From contig BDSI01000096.1 of NCBI GenBank assembly GCA_003117195.1, positions 418,859 through 482,858 on the forward strand: a DNA stretch of 64,000 bases, given 5' to 3'. Numbering within the stretch: position 1 is the stretch's first letter; every line of letters begins with the position of its first letter. Shown one piece after another: positions 58,616 through 64,000 of this stretch. Source of the DNA: Eudorina sp. 2006-703-Eu-15 (taxonomy: Eukaryota; Chlorophyta; Chlorophyceae; Chlamydomonadales; Volvocaceae). Made by a program: the position numbers and the translations under genes. The notes below the pieces were generated by a model that was not told where the DNA came from, ran no database searches, and worked only from the letters and a program-made list of their open reading frames with translations.

Positions 58616-58692
58616 GGGTATAGGAAATTGGTAGACATAAGAGACATACTCAAACTGAGCTGCTGCCAGAGCAAATAAAGGCCCGGTGAAGG
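58616..58692 (+). repeat. Full-length TATAGGAAATTGGTAGACAT motif
   Basis: GGGTATAGGAAATTGGTAGA then CATAAGAGACATACTCAAAC, TGAGCTGCTGCCAGAGC and AATAAAGGCCCGGTGAAG. This is the longest copy of the family and the only one outside a gene model in this part of the window. An internal CATA...GACATA duplication is present. Confidence 0.75.
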
Positions 58693-59949
58693 GGTGGGTG
58701 GGTGGGTGGGGTGGGGTGCCGCGGGACCGCGCCGTCATAAACCGCCGCTACACCGTCGTCGTCCATCGCGACAATTGTACAACCGGTACGACAATGCCCG
58801 GGCTGCGGTAGGTCCGCGCTACTGGCGGAGAGCGGCGGGCAAACGATCCGCGCACCGCCCTGCAACCTGCACAGCCAGCCACTCAAACCAGGGGCTCGGG
58901 CCGCATGCACCTATCCTCCCCATGTCAATTAAGGACAGCAGGTGTCCACATCCTCCTCCGCCTCCCCTCCTCCACACTCTCCGCACTCTCCTCACTCCCC
59001 TCGCCGCGACCGTACGGCCTCTGCATAAGGCCCCAGTGAGGGAGGCGCTCGCTGGTTGCCGTACAGCCGCGCAGTCCCCGGCAGCAGCGTCACTCTCAAG
59101 GGACGGCCCGCGTTCGACCTCAGCCCCAGCAGTGGGTGACGGTTGCGCTGACCGTTGCAGTAACGGTCGCAGTGACGTTTATGAGCCCCATCACCGATGC
59201 CGGTGTCACCACAACGGTGGTGACTGATGAGTGAAGATGGCCACAGAGGACTGCTGGGCCTGCCGGCGCATCAAAGTCTCTTCCGTCCACGTCCAAACCT
59301 TTTCTTCATATAACCCGGGTCCGCCGGGTTATATGTCACCCCGCCCAACTCGTTTACACACCCACTCCGTGACCCAAATCCAACAAAAGCTCGCCATTGC
59401 CACGGCTTCCCGTTGCTCCAGGGTTTCTAACACACTCCGCTGCAGGGGACCGGCCGGCCGCGTCCGCCCCGAAACCCCGTACCGGATAAGCGACACAGTC
59501 GTACGACCTACCGGAACCGGTTCCTCTGCGGTCCGCCGCCGCCGCCGCCTACCCCCTACATCTATTTTTCGGGCGTCAACACACCAGCTGGCACAGCACG
59601 CTGCCGCCCCTGACCCTGAGCCTCTCGACCGGATCCTCCCCTCCGCACGGGGTGCCGCCCGCCGACCTGCCCTCCTCTACTCCACGAATGCCTCGCCCAG
59701 TCACCCTCCCAGTACGCCGCCCAGTCGGCCTCAGAGCAGGGTTGGGGTTGGGGGTCGGGTTCGGGGTCAGCGACCCATGGGCCCCATGGTGAGGCCAGGC
59801 CCAGACGGGGGGGGGAGGGTCCGCGCCCTTCCCTCCGCCAGGACGGAGCGCGGACCGGCGCCCCTCCCCCGCCCTGGCGTCAGCGACCCCCCCCCCCCGC
59901 CCTGGCCTCAGCGCCCCCTCCCCCGCCCCTGGCCTCGCGGCCTCGGGCA
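58693..59949. other. Intergenic, no gene seen
   Basis: 3' side of the small glycine-zipper gene. Contains CCCGGGTCCGCCGGGTTATA near 59308-59332 (short inverted repeat) but no recognisable coding frame. TTACA at 59354-59358 gives a minus-strand TGTAA about 590 nt past that gene's stop. Confidence 0.45.
59354..59358 (-). terminator. TGTAA poly(A) signal for the glycine-zipper gene
   Basis: Minus-strand TGTAA about 590 nt past the stop at 59950. Tentative. Confidence 0.35.
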
Positions 59950-60994
59950 TTATCCCACGCTCTTGGTCGCGGACTTCTCAGCCGCGAAGTCGGGGCACTC
60001 TGCGCTCTCGGACTGAGAGCACTCGGCGGCGGAGTCGGGCGCCGGGCCGCCGCCGGACCTCGGACGGCCCATCGCCGGATCGTGCTCGGGAGGCTCGTGG
60101 TACGACAGCTCCTCATCCGACGTGGGCCCTATGACGGGCGGCTCAGCGGTGCTGTACTCCACGGCGCCGCGGGAGTCGGATGTGGGCGGCGGGTCCAGTA
60201 CGGCAGCCATGGTGGCGGCGGCCTGCGCGCCGGCGACGGCGCCTGGGGGTGGGGCGGGGTGGCGAGCGGCGGCGTGCCGTGCCGTGCAATCACGGCGCAG
60301 AAGAAAGGACGGGAGGCGGGGAATGGGTCCATGTCAGGCGGGGAGGGAGGGGGTCCCGAAACACGGCAAACCGCAAGGAGGGGGACAGCAAGCGTGTCGT
60401 GAGGAGGCCGCGCCTGTCGTCGACGACCCGCGGGGTCCATTGTAACACCATTCATAAAAGACGCGGGGTGGGCGCTGGTTTGGTCTGGATGGGTGGGGTT
60501 ACCCCTGCCAATGCCGTACAGATCACAGCTGCATCGGCACCCTGCCGCAAGCGTGCGTTGGTGTGATGGACCCCAACCAACGTGATGTCGGGGAGGGTGG
60601 CGGGTGCCGGTGCGCGCTGCGCGCACTGACATCAACACCACCTCCCTCCCTCCCGCGGGCCGCTGCTGCCTCGACCCCTGGGTTGAGGCAGGTCGGGTCG
60701 GGTCGGGTCGGGGCCTTGCTTGCAGGCCCCGGTGGGTCCGCTGCAACACCCAAGCGCGCGACGCCGCGAGGTGGCCCTAGGTGGCGGAGGTGCGGGAGGG
60801 ATGCAGTCGGCTTCGGCGGGCGCGCGACGGCCGACCCACCGACCACCGACCCACCCACCCGCGAATGCGCCCAGCGGCCCCACCACCGCCGCCGCCGTGG
60901 CGCCCACGACGGCCCCCGCCGCGCCCCACTTGACGGGGCCCGGCGTGCCCTCGAGGGCCTCCCGGACGGCCTCCGGCACCTCCGAGGGACGCAT
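59950..60994 (-). CDS. Small glycine-zipper protein with acidic tail, 2 exons
   Basis: Unrecognised protein of 142 residues. Exons (minus): 60994-60859 and 60242-59950, joined in phase 1 through GT-AG sites. The first exon gives MRPSEVPEAVREALEG, a short predicted helix, then a Gly/Ala-rich hydrophobic segment (GAAGAVVGATAAAVVGPLGA) continued across the junction as FAGGAVAGAQAAATMAAV. This small-residue spacing is typical of glycine-zipper membrane segments. The C-terminal 80 residues are polar, acidic and Ser/Pro-rich (TSDEELSYHEPPEHDPAMG) with two short Cys motifs (AECSQSESAEC). It is probably a small membrane-associated protein. The phrase GAVEY also occurs in the acidic part of the protein encoded at 13593-8637, which may be coincidence. 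The start is the first ATG in a purine-rich leader. Confidence 0.62.
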
Positions 60995-61639
60995 CGCCTC
61001 TGTCCTCTCCTCTCCTCTCTTCCCCTCCTGCGGTTCCCGCTCGGCGGCTACCGGCTGAGCCCTCCGCCGCGGAGATCCCCCTTCCGGCCCGTGCTGCTCA
61101 CACTTCCTCGTTGCTTTCGTTGAGGTTGGAGACCCGAAATGCGTCGCTGCGGCGATCTGCGAGAGGGACGCTACGAAGAGTCTGAAGAGATGCGGGCTGA
61201 AAGGGCTGGTTGTTAAGCGAGTCCTGTCGGGGCGAAGCACGCGGAAAGCCAAAGCGGACAAACAGCAGGCCCGGGTCGGGTCACGAAGCAGCTCCGCTGC
61301 GGTGGGCAAGGCGACAGTTAAGCGACGGTTTCGCGGCGGCAGCGGGCTGCGAGGATCGCGCAGATAAGAGGCGCTTTGGAGGACGGCGTGCAAGGGGTTC
61401 TGCTTCTGAAAGGAATTGTCGAAAACGCATCGGATTGTCTTTTTCTTGTTGTCGTTCTTGTTCTTGTTGTTACGGGCCTGCCATCCTAAAGTGCGCCGCT
61501 CCGAGGCTTTCGTAACGTACTACGGCCCAACAATGTCCCAACGCCTGCCGAATGTGAGGCTGGGTGGGGCCTTTGGTTGTCCAATCCGCGTGCAGTCCGC
61601 AAGCTCTGTCCGGCCGCGTGTTGGGCGCGCGTGGAGCGC
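60995..61639. other. Upstream region of the glycine-zipper gene and left edge of LINE
   Basis: Contains the promoter and 5' leader of the minus-strand gene ending at 59950. The TTG/TTC-rich tract at 61435-61475 may mark the edge of the 5'-truncated LINE. No other gene seen. Confidence 0.4.
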
Positions 61640-62516
61640 AAGACATAGCTGCCATTTTTGGGGCTGTGGGGTGGCACAAGCGGTTGTCGCACAGATCGAG
61701 GCAAGGCTAGGGGTGAGCCTTCAAAGGCAGCAGGTGTGGCTCGCAACGCCCCCCGTGGGTGTGCAACAGTGTGTCTGGGACGTTGTCGTCTTGGCGGCAA
61801 CCAGTGCCATGGAAACGGGCCGGCGAGCCCTGAGGGCCGACAGGTCCAGGAACGCGGGCGGGATCCCGCGGTCCTTAGGGGACGCTGAAGGGCTAGCCGC
61901 CCGGCGGGCAGTGGCAGACTTTTGGAGGCCGGCTCTACGACTTCGCTGAGCTGGGAGTCCCAGTGAAAGGGTGGTCAACGGTGGGGGCTACACACCCGAT
62001 CCTGAAAGTGCAGGACGGTCGTCTTGTGTGCCGAGGCCGGTTCCGTCAGGCCAGGATTCTTAAGCCCTGTGGGTACTCTGTCGTAATAGACCGCGGGTGG
62101 TCAGGGCACTGACGCCCAGTGGAGCTATCGCTAGGTGTGGGCGGTTTTTCGGCCCGGTGGGACCGTACGGGCAGGCCCCTGAATGGTGACTCGCGAGCCC
62201 CCGTGGCCTTCCAAGACTACGGGCCACCGCTGGAGAAGTGACCCCGCCTTGGTGGGGGTGGTGGTTCGCTAATAGGGGCGCCCTGGTGGCTAACTCCCCC
62301 TGAGCGGGCTTTATCCCTTGCCATGGTTGGTTCTCAGGAACGGGGTGGTTCCCTGGTAGTGTGGGCCCGGGGAGTGTTTCGGTGCACTTGGGAGCCTGTC
62401 CGGAGCGCCATGGTGGCGTTAGTTTATTTAGGCAGTGTATGGCGAGGAAGCCTCGGCTGTCGCCGGGGCTGTCACCGATGACCCGCGGGTCCGCTGTAAC
62501 ATCCTAATAATAATAA
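61640..62516 (+). mobile_element. 5'-truncated LINE (L1-like) 3' end with (TAA)n tail
   Basis: One frame reads HSCHFWGCGVAQAVVAQIE, like the zinc-binding zf-RVT region at the end of plant and algal L1 ORF2, then TPPVGVQQCVWDVVVLAATS and AMETGRR. After a stop and a one-base frame change it continues DFAELGVPVKGWSTVGATHP and ILKVQDGRLVC. The coding part is therefore decayed. The 3' untranslated part includes CCATGGTGGCGTTAGTTTAT (62410 onward) and ends GGTCCGCTGTAACATCC followed by TAATAATAATAATA. Family assignment is from memory of chlamydomonad L1 C-termini. Confidence 0.6.
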
Positions 62517-62534
62517 TAGCTGCCGCTTGTACTA

Positions 62535-62578
62535 GTGGTAGTTATTATTAAGGATGTCACAGCGGACCCCGAGGTTAT
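62535..62578 (-). mobile_element. LINE 3'-end copy facing the previous one
   Basis: AGTTATTATTAAGGATGTCA then CAGCGGACCCCGAGGTTATA. It is in the opposite orientation to the LINE ending at 62516, so the two (TAA)n tails face each other across about 20 bp. Confidence 0.6.
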
Positions 62579-63960
62579 AACGAACGGCTGCACGGGTCTC
62601 GTTGTGCCTGGTGTTTGCTCTTGGGAAGCTGCTGCGGTGGGTTCCACGCTCCGCAGGTGGGGGGGAGAGTTGTTTCGGGCAGGTCGCACAGGTCGAGGCA
62701 CTGGCTGAGAACCCATCGTCTGTCGTCATCGAACCCATCTTGGTCCGCGGTGCGCTCTTCCCCTCATCCGTCAGTGCCACCGCGGGTTCTTGGCTGGGGA
62801 GTGTCGCCCGCGCCAGGGCCGAGATCGATCTCGGCCTTGAGGCGCCCTGGCGTGGGGGCGTTCCGCAGGGGTGTCCTGGGTATTCTGGCGGCGGCGGGAT
62901 GATGGCCGTCGTTCGTGGGGCGTTGCCGTGCCTGGGCCCCCGGTCCGTTTGCGCCCGAGCCGCCGCTGGTCCGGGCTCCGGGTCCTGGGTGATCTAGAGA
63001 ACCGGTCGGTCGTCAGGGCGGGGTCGTGCCCCTGTATGTCGGGATGGTCGCCCGAAGTCCTCCGTTGTTGTATCCACGTATTTAGGTGGTAGTAAGATCT
63101 ACCGATTGTTGAGTCGCAGTGTGCTTAAATGCACCAGGTCCGCTGGCTTGCCCTGTTGGGGTCCGCCGTGGGGGTCCTGGGCATGTGCTGGGGCGGGTTA
63201 GGGCGGGGCTGCGCCGTTCCTCGCCGTGCTCGCCCAGCTAGCCCCCAGTACTGGGTGTGCCCCTTCTACGGCGGCCGTTGCCGCTGGCGGGCGTTCGCTC
63301 GCCCGCCTGCAGGTGGGTCCAGTGTCCCTCCCTGGATGGGGCTCCCTGCGGGGTTGGCCATCGCCTGTCGTCCCTGGCCGGTAGGGTCGCGGCTGCTTTG
63401 GCTGGGGTCGCAGCGGCTGTCGTGGTGTCGCGCTGCCGTCGCTGGGGTTGCTGCTGCGCTGCTGGGCTGCGGCTGCCGTTGCGGGGATGGCGGCTGACGC
63501 TAGTTGTTGTTGTTGCGCGGGACATTAGACATGACGCATGGATCGTACTTAAGAGGTCCTGTACTTACATCCGTACCCTATTCGTACGCAGCACACTGTA
63601 TAAGCGCATATAAACAACATGAGTGCGACTACCCTGAACCATGATTGCGGATTGGGCGTGGCATGGGAACGAAAAAACATCGGCTCGTCGAATACCGTAT
63701 GTACCAGCAATCCGACAAACACACACGCACCAGCAGGGGCGCGGGTCTCTCGCCCAACAACCCCCGACACACACCCAAACCACGCCCCTACCCCTTACCC
63801 TCTCTCCCCCCACACACACAAACACACACACGCGCGCGCACGCCGCACGCACTATGTAGTTATGAATCAAGACGAAGAATACGGCAGTTGACGGCATCGT
63901 CCAAGTCATCCGTCACGCCTGCCCTGTCTGCCTGATTCGGCCGGTACCAACCGATGGTGG
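62579..63960. other. Repeat-derived region, no gene supported
   Basis: Lies between two LINE pieces. Phrases such as GGCCGAGATCGATCTCGGCC (62818-62837, a perfect 20-bp palindrome) and CTGCTGCGCTGCTGGGCTGC stand out. (CA)n/(CG)n tracts occur near 63808-63845. A GC-rich plus-strand frame at 63129-63497 has no recognisable domain. Confidence 0.4.
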
Positions 63961-64000
63961 CGCCATGGTGGCGTTAGTTCATTTAGGCAGTGTATGGTGA
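63961..64000 (+). mobile_element. Start of another LINE 3' untranslated copy, cut by the window edge
   Basis: CGCCATGGTGGCGTTAGTTC then ATTTAGGCAGTGTATGG repeats 62406-62446 with one or two changes. In the complete copy this stretch lies about 70 bp before the (TAA)n tail, so a further tail is expected just beyond the window. Confidence 0.6.

Overview
The window looks like nuclear DNA of a chlamydomonadalean (volvocine-type) green alga. It is very GC-rich, and its genes are cut by many short GT-AG introns. TGTAA, the usual chlorophyte poly(A) signal, lies downstream of most stop codons. A secreted cysteine-rich protein carries an (SPPP)n hydroxyproline-type stalk of the volvocine cell-wall kind. 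Introns and intergenic DNA are full of simple repeats, minisatellites and short dispersed motifs. Species cannot be fixed from the sequence alone.

Layout: 1-1400 is intergenic and starts with a LINE 3' end. 7903-1401 (minus) is an 11-exon gene for a secreted SGNH-hydrolase-like protein whose introns hold two large minisatellites. 13593-8637 (minus) is a six-exon gene for an unrecognised protein with an acidic disordered N-terminus, a possible NTF2/SnoaL-like middle and an Ala-rich helical tail. 14788-15987 (plus) is ribosomal protein eL42 in five exons, the first coding exon being only the ATG. 21341-16553 (minus) is coatomer gamma subunit in 13 exons. 21342-27586 has no host gene I can support; it holds tandem repeats and a decayed reverse transcriptase (25255-25690, minus). 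27587-31088 (plus) is the cysteine-rich, GCC2/GCC3-repeat, proline-stalk protein in seven exons. 35078-37632 (plus) is a chloroplast-type CPBP (CAAX-protease-like) membrane protein. 37633-44907 shows no convincing gene. 57233-44908 (minus) is a 17-exon gene for a predicted acylated GAF-GAF-protein kinase. 60994-59950 (minus) is a small glycine-zipper protein. 61640-64000 holds pieces of a LINE family whose 3' ends carry (TAA)n tails.

Exon models were made by hand: each splice site was chosen so that GT-AG boundaries, reading phase and family conservation agree. The kinase gene closes in frame only if three exons (57233-56905, 50031-49835, 45359-44908) each lack exactly one base in this assembly, which points to consensus indels or recent decay. 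The genes are ordinary eukaryotic neighbours (translation, vesicle transport, plastid membrane, cell wall, signalling) with no sign of an operon-like system. The most unusual material is the set of short repeat families scattered through the introns.
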